A stretch of 64,000 nt of DNA from Opacimonas sp014872805 (GTDB lineage Bacteria; Pseudomonadota; Gammaproteobacteria; Enterobacterales; Alteromonadaceae). Each line of letters starts with the position of its first letter. The stretch's first letter is position 1. This document shows, one piece after another, positions 1 to 8,568 of this stretch. The stretch lies in the NCBI GenBank assembly GCA_014872805.1, contig WKFN01000003.1, positions 1 to 64,000 of the forward strand, written 5' to 3'. The position numbers and the translations under genes are program-made. The notes beneath the pieces were generated by a model. The model saw nothing but the letters and a program-made list of their open reading frames with translations. It was not told the origin of the DNA and did no database searches.

Positions 1-98
1 GCGTCCTAACACAGCCATTGGTGGCGTACCACCTAGAACCATTTTACAAGCAGCGTGATAGTCTAGTTATTTTTGCTACTTGAAATGGGGGGATTACA
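1..98 (+). mobile_element. 3' end of an IS3-like insertion sequence (transposase C-terminus plus right end)
   Basis: Reading from base 2, the frame gives RPNTAIGGVPPRTILQAA and a stop at 56-58. The RPxxxxGGxxP pattern is typical of the C-terminus of IS3/IS481-type DDE transposases. Forty bases after the stop lies a G-rich motif ending in ATTACA (81-98) that looks like the right terminal repeat, ending in CA as IS3 ends do. Only the last 18 residues are in the window, so the family call is an inference from a short match. The element continues to the left of the window. Confidence 0.5.
81..98 (+). repeat. IS terminal inverted repeat, right end
   Basis: TGAAATGGGGGGATTACA is repeated in inverted orientation at 9809-9827, as TGTAATCCCCCCCATTTTA. 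The two agree except for one extra base in the G/C run and one A/G change. Starting with TG and ending in CA fits the termini of IS3-family elements. Together the two ends bracket the 9.7-kb segment holding the PanE/PheA-like pair and the envelope operon. Confidence 0.55.
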
Positions 99-143
99 AG
101 GGCACCAATAGTTATAAATTAAAGTATAATCATACTGTAACTT

Positions 144-187
144 AAAAATGGTCTATTTGATAAAGATTAATCAAATAGACCATTTTT
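144..187. terminator. Long perfect hairpin: terminator, or enhancer palindrome for the 300-315 promoter
   Basis: The arms AAAAATGGTCTATTTGA (144-160) and TCAAATAGACCATTTTT (171-187) are perfectly complementary around a loop of about 10 bases, with A and T runs at the outer ends. This is the form of a bidirectional rho-independent terminator and could end transcription from the IS at the left. The centre, TTTGAT..ATCAAA, also resembles a DmpR-class upstream activating palindrome and lies about 160 bp before the start point predicted from the sigma-54-like site at 300-315. Both roles are possible. Confidence 0.6.
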
Positions 188-299
188 CTCTTCATCTACA
201 CAACGATAAAGTTTAATTTTTTAGTTTTATTATTTTGCATAATGCACCTGAGGCATGACAAATAAGGTCTACTACAAAAAAATGCCCAGTTTTTAAAAT

Positions 300-315
300 T
301 GGCATGTTATATGCT
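300..315 (+). promoter_or_regulatory. Candidate sigma-54 (-24/-12) promoter for the PanE/PheA-like pair
   Basis: TGGCATGTTATATGCT has GG and GC separated by exactly 10 bases, as sigma-54 promoters require. It differs from TGGCACN5TTGCW in the C-to-T of the -24 box and one base of the -12 box. The predicted start is near 326, about 80 bases before the first gene. It is weaker than the sites at 9638 and 11847. Confidence 0.4.
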
Positions 316-405
316 AAATTTTAAAGATAATTAGAGATGTGATAACTATTTTACGCAAAGGTGTGTTTAATTTATTATCGAATAAAAATCAACTAGTGTA
401 GAAAT

Positions 406-1344
406 ATGAAAATTTTAATAATAGGATGTGGTGCAATTGGCGGATTTTACGCTAGCCGCTTACAAAAAAGTTGTAAGTCTATCATTGTTACTGCCAGAGG
501 AGATCACCTTAAAGCAATTCAGCAAAACGGTCTCCAGATTACTCATGATGGCGAGGAAAATGTTAGCTATGTCAGTGCGGTCAATCATCAAGAACTGACT
601 AATAATTTTAAAAGTAACCAGTTCGATCTAGTGATCATCTGCCTCAAAGCAAACCAACTATCAACTGCACTATCAGAGCTTGGAAACTGGTTAAAATTAT
701 CAGAATGTCCAATATTATCACTACAAAATGGTGTAGACAGCGAATCGGTTTTAGCTGATACTTTTGGTAAAGATAGAATTTGGGGTGGCATGGCTATTAA
801 GATTGGGGGGGAGGTTATTAATCCTGGCAAAATAGTATCAACGGGTGTGGCAAAAATTACATATGGCCCATGGCCAGTAGTCAACTCGGGTCAACAAATG
901 CCCTATCAACTGATTAATTTTGCTAAATATTTAGCAATGGCAAATATTCCGTTTCAACTTACTTCAAACATCCGCTTGGAATTGTGGAAAAAGCTTGTGA
1001 TTAATAATGGTGTAAATCCATTATCAGCCATAACTGGCTTAAATACATTCGAACTCACTCATAATCCTGCTTATGTAGCCGTGATACGCAAGGCTATGCA
1101 AGAAACTGTAGAAGCAGCACGTTATGATGGGGTAGAATTAACGCAGCAGGATGTAAATACATTATTTAATTTAATTAAAAATTTTTCGCCAATTAAAACG
1201 TCGATGCTAATAGATAAAGAGAAAGGCCGAGAGATTGAGCTTGATGCCATTGTGGGTGCTGTAATAAAAAGGTGTCAAAAACAGGGGATACCCGCTCCCC
1301 AAAATCAAGAGTTTTCGCTAAATCTCACAGAATCAGTAAGGTAA
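406..1344 (+). CDS. 2-dehydropantoate 2-reductase family protein (PanE/ApbA-like)
   Basis: A 312-residue NADPH-dependent ketoacid reductase of the PanE family. The N-terminal Rossmann motif GCGAIGG is at residues 7-13. PanE-type catalytic positions appear to be kept: K81 in CLKANQ, N108 in LQNGVD, the lysine pair 195-196 in LWKKLVINN, and S266 with E276 near the C-terminus. Canonical PanE reduces ketopantoate for pantothenate and CoA synthesis. This copy lies in an accessory region, two bases before a prephenate-dehydratase-like gene and away from other pan genes, so its substrate may be another 2-keto acid. Family membership is clear; the specific reaction is inference. A sigma-54-like motif lies 90 bp upstream. 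Confidence 0.8.
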   Translation: MKILIIGCGAIGGFYASRLQKSCKSIIVTARGDHLKAIQQNGLQITHDGEENVSYVSAVNHQELTNNFKSNQFDLVIICLKANQLSTALSELGNWLKLSECPILSLQNGVDSESVLADTFGKDRIWGGMAIKIGGEVINPGKIVSTGVAKITYGPWPVVNSGQQMPYQLINFAKYLAMANIPFQLTSNIRLELWKKLVINNGVNPLSAITGLNTFELTHNPAYVAVIRKAMQETVEAARYDGVELTQQDVNTLFNLIKNFSPIKTSMLIDKEKGREIELDAIVGAVIKRCQKQGIPAPQNQEFSLNLTESVR

Positions 1345-1346
1345 CA

Positions 1347-2174
1347 ATGTTAAAGATAGCAACCTTGGGTCCTGCCGGTACATTTTCTGAACTCGCGACA
1401 AAAAAATTTATACAGCATCAGTCTGAGCTTTATGATGTTCACTTTTTGCCTACAATTACGCAAGCTGTTCATGAAATAGGGAAGTCTTGTGATGTTGGCA
1501 TCATACCCATTGAAAATTTTTCTGAAGGTTTCATTGCTTTAGTGCTAGATCTATTAGTTGAACTCGATTTATACATCATTGATGAAGTGATGCTCCCTAT
1601 CGAATTTTCATTTGTTTCAAATGCTAAACATGTAAACGAAATAGAGCATCTATTTGTCCAATTTGTGGCAAAAGGTCAATGTTTGGGGTTCATTCAAAAT
1701 TTTAAGCAAGTCAATATTCATTTGACAGAAAGTAACATTGAATCGCTGGAGAAATGCATTAAAGCTGATGATAAAGCAGGTGCGATTGTTCCCTCTGGAT
1801 CATTTAGCTCAAAAGACTTCTCTTCTACAATAAACAAAGTAAATGATTATGATAATAACCAAACACGTTTTTTGGTACTGAGTAAAACACCTAGTAGCAC
1901 AAATAACAGCCATGCAGACAAAACCAGTATTATCGTGCTAGATGATGACGATCATCCTGGATTATTGGGTGAGGTACTTCAGTCATTCTCTACACGCAGA
2001 ATCAACTTAACCAATATAATTTCTAGACCTACTCGTAAGGAGTTTGGTAAGTACCATTTTTTCATTGAGTTTGAAGGGAGCCTACATGATATTAACGTTG
2101 CAGCAGCTTTAAAAGAAGTTAGCAAAAGAAACAAAGTAAAAATGCTTGGTTCCTATAAAACCGAAATGCTATAA
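1347..2174 (+). CDS. Prephenate dehydratase-like protein with C-terminal ACT domain
   Basis: A 275-residue protein starting at the ATG two bases after the PanE-like stop; a longer in-frame reading would overlap that gene and has no family match. Residues 5-16 (ATLGPAGTFSEL), IIPIEN (53-58) and the TRF triad (173-175) are hallmarks of prephenate dehydratase. Residues 193-270 form an ACT domain with PGLLGEV and ISRPTR, the positions that bind phenylalanine in PheA. The usual PIENSxxG segment reads PIENFSEG, so the active-site loop is altered. Prephenate dehydratase makes phenylpyruvate for phenylalanine synthesis. Pairing with a ketoacid reductase in a catabolic island is unusual, and a related prephenate-using or regulatory activity cannot be excluded. 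Confidence 0.7.
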   Translation: MLKIATLGPAGTFSELATKKFIQHQSELYDVHFLPTITQAVHEIGKSCDVGIIPIENFSEGFIALVLDLLVELDLYIIDEVMLPIEFSFVSNAKHVNEIEHLFVQFVAKGQCLGFIQNFKQVNIHLTESNIESLEKCIKADDKAGAIVPSGSFSSKDFSSTINKVNDYDNNQTRFLVLSKTPSSTNNSHADKTSIIVLDDDDHPGLLGEVLQSFSTRRINLTNIISRPTRKEFGKYHFFIEFEGSLHDINVAAALKEVSKRNKVKMLGSYKTEML

Positions 2175-2206
2175 ATTTTGTTCATTGCACTATTTTTTAA
2201 ACGTCG

Positions 2207-2770
2207 CTATCTCTTTGTTGATTTTGGATACAACCAAAAAGCAAAGCGTTTGGTCATAAAGGGCATTAGTATATAAGTCATCAACACAATCACCACTGCA
2301 GTCACCATAAACGTCCGGACTAACAGTGGAAACTCTATTAACCAAGATTCGAATAGCCAAAATATAAAGGTCACAGCGGGATAAAGCGCTAGCCAACTAA
2401 TCAGCGTCATTTTATAGCGTGGAGGTGGCGTAATTGGATTTGTTGAAGGTAAGGTGAACCAGGTTATCAAGCCAGACACTTGTTCCCGTTCACTTGATGT
2501 TATCAATAAATCTTCAATTTTTTCCAATATTTCAGCTCTTTGCGAAGAACCTTCCCATTCCTGCAAACTACTAATATCTTGGAACTTAAACATGATTCGA
2601 TATTCTGGGTCATTGCCAGAAGAGGGTTTAAACAATGTTGTCCCTAAATAGCCTGAAAATTTGCTCGCTCGCTGGGTCATTTCTGATGTAAGAGTTTCAA
2701 ACTCTTTTACCATTTCAGGTTTAACGCGACGCGAGATTATTACCGTGATAGGTTCTATATTTTCTACCAC
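2207..2770 (-). CDS. Antibiotic-biosynthesis-monooxygenase (ABM) domain protein with two membrane segments
   Basis: A 187-residue protein with a GTG start preceded by GAGGTG. Residues 5-95 form a ferredoxin-like ABM domain (ITVIISRRVKPEMVKEFE, then GYLGTTLF). The C-terminal half has two hydrophobic helices, roughly 122-142 and 152-175, followed by a basic tail, so it should be an inner-membrane protein with a cytosolic ABM domain. Proteins of this architecture are common in proteobacteria and their role is unknown. It is the last gene on the minus strand of the envelope cluster but lies behind a terminator (2795-2821), so it may be transcribed only weakly with it. It converges on the PheA-like gene with a 32-bp gap. 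Confidence 0.7.
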   Translation of the reverse strand: MVENIEPITVIISRRVKPEMVKEFETLTSEMTQRASKFSGYLGTTLFKPSSGNDPEYRIMFKFQDISSLQEWEGSSQRAEILEKIEDLLITSSEREQVSGLITWFTLPSTNPITPPPRYKMTLISWLALYPAVTFIFWLFESWLIEFPLLVRTFMVTAVVIVLMTYILMPFMTKRFAFWLYPKSTKR

Positions 2771-2794
2771 TTTTCACCTCATAATATGGTTTGT

Positions 2795-2821
2795 AAAAAA
2801 GGGGCTGCTGATGCAAGCCCC
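2795..2821 (-). terminator. Rho-independent terminator after the DUF1329 gene
   Basis: On the minus strand GGGGCT...AGCCCC (2801-2821) is followed by six T residues. It lies between the DUF1329 stop and the ABM-protein start and would end the envelope operon. Confidence 0.75.
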
Positions 2822-2840
2822 AAATGGTTGAAACAACTAG

Positions 2841-4166
2841 TTAACTTCCTGTAGCCCGTAAATGCTGAACACTAAACATACTTGTTGGAGACAATTCTGG
2901 GTCCACCTGACCTTTAAATTGACCGGTTGTGCAATGGTTAGCTTGTACGTCTATCATGCTAAATGCATCATCAATAGATACACCAGAGCCTTTATTGGCT
3001 GGCAAGTGATGATCTGGGTGTGCTTGACCAATAGTAAACGTTTTCCACATAGTACCTTTGCGATCATATGATACCGTCCTGGGTATAGTAAATGTTTGAG
3101 CATCCATAAAGTGTACACGTTTTGACAATGGATGAGATTCATTTACCGGTCTTGCTTCTACTTCATATACCTTGCGTAATTGCCACGTAATGTTAGGGAA
3201 GCATCCACCCTTACCACCAAAAGCAACGACTTGATAACCATCATCATCTTCATGTGTTTCAGCATCTAAGGTTAGCTCGTTGTGATTAAAAAACGGCATA
3301 AGCATATAGCGTGTGGATTTATACTCCCAATTCATATCAGAGATGCGCCCGTTATATCCTTCAAAATCTTCAATCATCAAATCAGAACCAAGGAAGGCAT
3401 CGGTTACCTGACCTGTCGCCAAACGTCTAACTCTGCGTTGGAAACCAAGGTATAACCAAGAATTATCGCGTTTTAAGTCATCTGCTGCACGATGGATCAG
3501 TAACTGTGTGTTACGCACATCATCAGGAGCTAATACTTGCAAGTAAATAGACCGGAATAAATCAGAAGGGTTTGGTGTAATTTCAGGAGTAGGCTTTTGA
3601 TTTACTCGTCCTTTAAAATTCAAAAAGTGAAAATTAAACTTTATCGTACGCTCTACTTTTGCAGATTCCATATCCCGATATTTCCAATAGAATGGTGCTA
3701 TGGCAGCGCTGTCTCCCCAGTTGTATCCATACTTATAGTTCCACGCGAGTTTTTCACCTGCACGAGGATCATCTTTGCTCGGTTCATCAAGGAAAGGTCT
3801 TCCTGCTTCCCAACCGTTAATTTCACCTACTTTTTCACCCAAGCTTACATTACCATAGCCTTTTTCACTGGCGTCTATATAACTTTGATGTAGCGCAAAT
3901 GAAGTCGTGTCGCCAACCACTATTTGCGTCCAACCTTTTTCAATAAATGAGTAAAAAGCAGGGTCAATAACATCTTTAAACTGCGCAACATTAGATTGAT
4001 CGATAATCAGACCTGCTGTTAAGGAATCATACGCTGGTTTATTTTCAGCATATGGAAAGAAGGATTGTTGAACCACTTCATTTGATGCCAATGCGGGTGT
4101 TGCTAGTGCAAGATTGGACATAATCGCAGCGATGCTGAGCTTTATGCCTAAAGTTAGTATTTTCAT
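2841..4166 (-). CDS. DUF1329 family periplasmic/outer-membrane protein
   Basis: A 441-residue protein with a clear Sec signal peptide (hydrophobic residues 8-26, cleavage near ALA-SNE at about 28). The length and motifs such as YKYGYNWGDSA, RRVRRLATGQ and RYMLMPFFN match DUF1329, a family with a LolA/LolB-like fold that handles lipid-like ligands at the outer membrane. The start is preceded by AGAGGA. It follows the DUF1302 gene by 14 bases, and such pairs recur in proteobacteria. Inferred role: periplasmic carrier working with the MMPL transporter and DUF1302 protein. The substrate is unknown. Confidence 0.85.
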   Translation of the reverse strand: MKILTLGIKLSIAAIMSNLALATPALASNEVVQQSFFPYAENKPAYDSLTAGLIIDQSNVAQFKDVIDPAFYSFIEKGWTQIVVGDTTSFALHQSYIDASEKGYGNVSLGEKVGEINGWEAGRPFLDEPSKDDPRAGEKLAWNYKYGYNWGDSAAIAPFYWKYRDMESAKVERTIKFNFHFLNFKGRVNQKPTPEITPNPSDLFRSIYLQVLAPDDVRNTQLLIHRAADDLKRDNSWLYLGFQRRVRRLATGQVTDAFLGSDLMIEDFEGYNGRISDMNWEYKSTRYMLMPFFNHNELTLDAETHEDDDGYQVVAFGGKGGCFPNITWQLRKVYEVEARPVNESHPLSKRVHFMDAQTFTIPRTVSYDRKGTMWKTFTIGQAHPDHHLPANKGSGVSIDDAFSMIDVQANHCTTGQFKGQVDPELSPTSMFSVQHLRATGS

Positions 4167-4180
4167 GTTGTTATCCTCTT

Positions 4181-6064
4181 TTAGAAACTATAACGAAGGG
4201 TAAATTGAAGCTCATCTTCTTCTTGAGCCATACCAATTGGACCAGATTTAAAGCGCCCTAAAGGTTCGAAACCACCTAGACCGAGGGTAGACCCAATGGC
4301 GTGTTCAGGAAAAGCAGCAGTAAATGGCGTCCAAGGGTTACATGAACGGCAATCGTCAAATTTGCGAGCCCCTGTTCCAAATTTAAAGTTTACACCTCCA
4401 GTGAATTTCAAATTGTCACTAACTATCCACTCAACCGACATTGCTACTGCTGTCGCGCCGGCCCTAAAATCATGTGCACTGATAATTTGAGGGCTTAACC
4501 GGTCGTTCATCCACCAACCTTTTATAAGCAAAGTAGCCGTCCAATTTTCTTCCCAATCGGGTATGCCAGCTGCTCCTAATAAACGTTGTTCTTGCTCATA
4601 GTCCAAAATATGCTGACCAAATACTTGACCAGAGAACAGGAACGCACGCTTATCATTTAAGAAAGGAATAAAGATATTTTTATCTGCGCCAATCACATAA
4701 CGCAGTACATCGGATTCTGAGAACAACTCACTTCTAAGTGTATTAGCAAATTCCTCGCCTGAAGTGTGTGCAGCTTCTACTCTAAAGACGGTGTCAATAC
4801 CTTGTGAGTAGTAGTCCATTGAACCACCGAGCAAAGTTACGCGTGGAAAATCGATATCAAAAGCAATGAGTGCGGGCAATACAGCAACTTCACCCGTGAA
4901 TCCGTTTTGTGCTTCTATCCCCCCTCGCAATGAAGGCATTTGAGAACGATACGATAAGGCGTTTAATGAAAACCCCAGATCCCCTAAAACCCCTTCAAAT
5001 TTTAAGCCGACTTGAGTGTTAGAAAGACTCCAATTTGGTAAGTTGGCTTGGCGTATGCCGATTTGACCTGGACCAAAGTCAGTTGCAGCGACTCCCCCAG
5101 CAAAGTTTGCTACTGTCCCACCATTTTCCCATAGGTTATTCATTCCCCTGAAAAAACAACCCGCATCTACAATTACATTGGGCTGACCACATTGGCCTAA
5201 ATCATTAGGACGGAAACGGTCAAAGTTCCAAATTAATTGTAAATTCAAATCATCAAACGTCTCAGTAGCACCCATTCGATAGTCAGTTTTTAAAATCCAC
5301 ATGGGGATTCTTATATCTTCTAACTCGTCGTAAATATTGTTTCGCGAATAATCTACAGGGTTAATTACATCAAGCACTCTGAACAAGTCGGTTCTACCCC
5401 AAATAACTTGTTGCTTACCTAAACGAGTACTAATGATGTGCCCATTGTCTAGATTGAAATCAAAATCTACATAGAGTTCGCGAATAAAATCTAAACGGTC
5501 ATTTAGCTCTTGAGATCTTAGTTCTTGAATATCGCGAGACAAGTAACCTGAAATACAACCTCTTGCATCAGTGTCACAAGGTCGTATTGGCACACCAAAA
5601 GCTACACCACCATCAGTTTCGTGAAGATGTTCACCAAGTACAACCATGCCTTCATTCGGATTATTGGCGGTATCGAAGGAAAATGGTAGTGCTAAACCTT
5701 CACCAAAAAGCACTGTGGCCCCTGGCCCTGCAGCAATATTCTCCAAAGAAATTGCTCGACCAGCCTTTTTACCAAAGTCCTCATCATTTAAGTCGTAGAC
5801 ACCATCATAACTGAGACGAAACGTCCCACTTAAGGAGATGTTGCTAAAAGACCCAGATGATTTATAGGTTTTTTCTGCTTCTATCTGTAGTGTGTTTCGA
5901 AATTTTGATAACCCTACATCTTTACGCAAATATGTTGCGTTTTCGATGAATGCGTTGACCTTAATTTCCTCTGCAAAGGTACTTTGCTGAAAAGTAGGTA
6001 AAAGGGCAAACCCTAGTGCTACTTTCAGCATCGTACAACTTTTTAGCTGTGTGTTTTTGAGCAT
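4181..6064 (-). CDS. DUF1302 family outer-membrane protein
   Basis: A 627-residue protein. The start at 6064 was chosen over a longer frame because it has AGAGGA upstream and gives a proper signal peptide (MLKVALGFALLPTFQQSTFA, cleavage before EEIKV). The body has many alternating, aromatic-rich strands and ends in LRYSF, a C-terminal aromatic typical of outer-membrane beta-barrels. Motifs such as GRTDLFRVLDVINPVDYSRN and FTGGVNFKFG fit DUF1302. It belongs to the four-gene envelope operon and may be the outer-membrane channel or receptor of that system. The barrel is inferred from sequence pattern; the function is unknown. Confidence 0.85.
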   Translation of the reverse strand: MLKNTQLKSCTMLKVALGFALLPTFQQSTFAEEIKVNAFIENATYLRKDVGLSKFRNTLQIEAEKTYKSSGSFSNISLSGTFRLSYDGVYDLNDEDFGKKAGRAISLENIAAGPGATVLFGEGLALPFSFDTANNPNEGMVVLGEHLHETDGGVAFGVPIRPCDTDARGCISGYLSRDIQELRSQELNDRLDFIRELYVDFDFNLDNGHIISTRLGKQQVIWGRTDLFRVLDVINPVDYSRNNIYDELEDIRIPMWILKTDYRMGATETFDDLNLQLIWNFDRFRPNDLGQCGQPNVIVDAGCFFRGMNNLWENGGTVANFAGGVAATDFGPGQIGIRQANLPNWSLSNTQVGLKFEGVLGDLGFSLNALSYRSQMPSLRGGIEAQNGFTGEVAVLPALIAFDIDFPRVTLLGGSMDYYSQGIDTVFRVEAAHTSGEEFANTLRSELFSESDVLRYVIGADKNIFIPFLNDKRAFLFSGQVFGQHILDYEQEQRLLGAAGIPDWEENWTATLLIKGWWMNDRLSPQIISAHDFRAGATAVAMSVEWIVSDNLKFTGGVNFKFGTGARKFDDCRSCNPWTPFTAAFPEHAIGSTLGLGGFEPLGRFKSGPIGMAQEEDELQFTLRYSF

Positions 6065-6108
6065 GTTATATCCTCTTTTATGTGCTAATAGAAACCAAAA
6101 ATTTGTAA

Positions 6109-8568
6109 TCAATTTTGGTTTCCGGTAATTGCTCCGCTGAGCGCTGTAGGTGATGACAGATCAGCAGGATTTGAGTCAGCTGCGTTAGAGTCGGCATGCA
6201 ATACACCGTCTTCGTCGCTATACACATTGACAATAAATTTAGGTTTGAAAACTAGTACCCAAGAAGGCACTAACAGCATGGCGGCAAAACCATTGATCAC
6301 AATCATCACGCAAAGCAAAAGGGCGGCGTCAGATTGAAATCTCAACTCGGAGAGAATTACCCACATTACAATACCTGCAATTAAGGTGACGGCAGTGAAA
6401 CTAATGGCCATTCCAGTGGTGGCGATTGATTGACGAACCGAGTCAAAAAGACTGCCTGTTTTGGCCATAAATTCTCGTATTCGGTCCATCATATATATGG
6501 AGTAATCGATACCTACGCCGATACCAACGGCAACCACCGGCACGGTATTGATGTCAATGCTCATGCCATAAAGTCCCATATAGGCATAAGTTAAGATTGA
6601 AGCAAAAAGCATCGTTGCCAACATCATTAAACCAGCGTGTAAAGAGGAATAAAACAGCATGACAAAAGCAAAAATCAGCACAAAAACTAGCGGCAAAACA
6701 ATAATGTTGGTTTCAAAAGCAGACTCATTCATCGCTGCAGCAACCCCTATAGTTCCGCCAGCAAGACGAATTTTAAGTCCATCCACATCATTGCCATGCT
6801 CATCAATCCAAGCCTTAGCCATATGAATGGCACGGCGAATAGTTTCACCTTGCCTGTCTTTGTAATAGAAAACCAAGTTAGCAATGCGGTCATCAGTATC
6901 GTTAAATTCGTTTAATGCACCGGGAATTGGACTAGATGCCATGTATGTAAACATCAATCCACCAACATAAGATGCGTCATGAGGGACTTGATACCAACGC
7001 GGGTCATTATTGTGCATTAGTCGATTAATTTGCTGAATGAGATCAGTTAGACCTTTACTTCCCCCCACATCTGGATCAGATAACATATGTGATTGCAGTG
7101 AAATCAGAGATTTCAGAACTTCAGGTCGTTTTAGCCCACCGTTGGTATCGGTTTCAGCAATAATGTAGAGTTCTTCAGAGCCTGGGAAACGCTCATTTAC
7201 GGTGCGTGAAGAAACGTTGTAGTCGTGATCTGGATATAAAATAGGAGAGCCCGGCTCTGAATCTCCAATTTGAACTTGAGACGCAGCAAATAAACCAACA
7301 ATAATAAAAGCTAATGCACCTAAAAGGAGTCTTGGCGCAGCCTTAGGGCTAGTTACTATCCGCGAACAACTCGAACCGATGTAACGTAAGAATGTCTCCT
7401 TTATTTCTGAATTTTTTGGTGTTGGTAACACAGAAAGAAGCAGGGGCACACCAATTAGAACAGTTAACACTACCGTGATCGCCCATAATGAAGCATAAAT
7501 GCCAAGATGAGTGTTTAACGGAATAGAGCCGACTGCAATTAATAGTAGGACCACAGCATCAGAAACAACGCCTAAAGTACCGGGTCTAAATAGGCTATCG
7601 AATGTAGCCTTTGCAGCGTCACTGCCCTTTGAGTATATTTTTAATTCAGCGTAATATCTTTCAACTAATTGTACGCCATGACTCATCGCTCTGGCGGCTA
7701 TTAAAAAGGGTATCACTAACCCAAGTGGATCAAGGTTATAACCCAATAGGCTAATTATTCCTAGGCCCCATATAGTTGAAATAAGTACTCCGCCAAGTGG
7801 GACTAAAACGCCATAAGCCTTGCGAAAATGAAAGACCAATAGCGCCAACATTATTAGGATTGTAAAAATAAATATTTGAAGGATTTGCTCCATATAAGTA
7901 TAGGCCCATCCGACTAATACTGGCTGACCAGTTGCGTAAATGGTGACGCCTGCTTGATTTTCTTCACTGATGATTTTTTGTAATTGCGTAAAGGTTTTTT
8001 CGTAGTCTAATTGCCCTTCAATTAGCTGCGCTTTTACCAGTGCCATTTTAAAATCAGGTGCAACCAGTGGACCATATACTTGCGGGTTTGCAGCGACGTT
8101 ATCTCGCATAACTTGTAATTCAGCAGCGCTATATTCACCATAAGTTGAATCGTAGTAAGGCTGCGAATTTATACTCCCCACCTCTGTTAACCAGATATGC
8201 CGTGAATTTCGATGGGTTAAACTTGCAACAAGGTTGTGATTTACTCCAGGTAGGTTATCTACTGCCAAAGTAACTCTATCTAAGATGGCTAAATTTTCAT
8301 TTGAAAATAAATCGCCATCACTAAATTCTACCCCCACTACCAGCACATTAGCACCTCCAAAACTGTCTTTAATACTGTTATGCAGTTGTATGTATGGATG
8401 CTCTTGTGGTAATAAATTGGCAAAGTCTGTGTAAATTTTTAAGGCAGGAATGCGACTTAAAAAGAACACCGTTAACAGGATTATTGCACCCAACACAATA
8501 AATGGATGCTTGAAAATACTGGACTCTATATTGTGTAAAAAATGTGTAAACCGATGTTTAGATGTCAT
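6109..8568 (-). CDS. MMPL/HAE3-type RND superfamily transporter
   Basis: An 819-residue inner-membrane transporter. It has a first membrane helix near residues 21-40, a large periplasmic loop, a block of five or six helices (about 225-400), a second single helix and loop, and a second helix block (about 625-790). This is the duplicated RND layout. GIGVGIDYSIYMMDRI in the second half is the family's conserved membrane-four motif. MMPL-type RND proteins move lipids and other hydrophobic molecules using proton flow. The chosen start (8568) overlaps the lipoprotein gene by 11 bases, implying translational coupling; an upstream ATG at 8583 is possible. Substrate and direction are not shown by sequence. 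The setting suggests handling of aromatic or membrane lipid compounds. Confidence 0.9.
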   Translation of the reverse strand: MTSKHRFTHFLHNIESSIFKHPFIVLGAIILLTVFFLSRIPALKIYTDFANLLPQEHPYIQLHNSIKDSFGGANVLVVGVEFSDGDLFSNENLAILDRVTLAVDNLPGVNHNLVASLTHRNSRHIWLTEVGSINSQPYYDSTYGEYSAAELQVMRDNVAANPQVYGPLVAPDFKMALVKAQLIEGQLDYEKTFTQLQKIISEENQAGVTIYATGQPVLVGWAYTYMEQILQIFIFTILIMLALLVFHFRKAYGVLVPLGGVLISTIWGLGIISLLGYNLDPLGLVIPFLIAARAMSHGVQLVERYYAELKIYSKGSDAAKATFDSLFRPGTLGVVSDAVVLLLIAVGSIPLNTHLGIYASLWAITVVLTVLIGVPLLLSVLPTPKNSEIKETFLRYIGSSCSRIVTSPKAAPRLLLGALAFIIVGLFAASQVQIGDSEPGSPILYPDHDYNVSSRTVNERFPGSEELYIIAETDTNGGLKRPEVLKSLISLQSHMLSDPDVGGSKGLTDLIQQINRLMHNNDPRWYQVPHDASYVGGLMFTYMASSPIPGALNEFNDTDDRIANLVFYYKDRQGETIRRAIHMAKAWIDEHGNDVDGLKIRLAGGTIGVAAAMNESAFETNIIVLPLVFVLIFAFVMLFYSSLHAGLMMLATMLFASILTYAYMGLYGMSIDINTVPVVAVGIGVGIDYSIYMMDRIREFMAKTGSLFDSVRQSIATTGMAISFTAVTLIAGIVMWVILSELRFQSDAALLLCVMIVINGFAAMLLVPSWVLVFKPKFIVNVYSDEDGVLHADSNAADSNPADLSSPTALSGAITGNQN

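Noticed and set aside
144..187. Palindrome as part of a CRISPR or repeat array
   Set aside because: It occurs once only and has the form of a terminator or regulatory palindrome; no spaced repeats are present in the window.
1347..2174. BacA-type non-aromatising prephenate decarboxylase
   Set aside because: The protein keeps the TRF triad and a full C-terminal ACT domain, which fit prephenate dehydratase better; the altered loop alone does not justify the other name.
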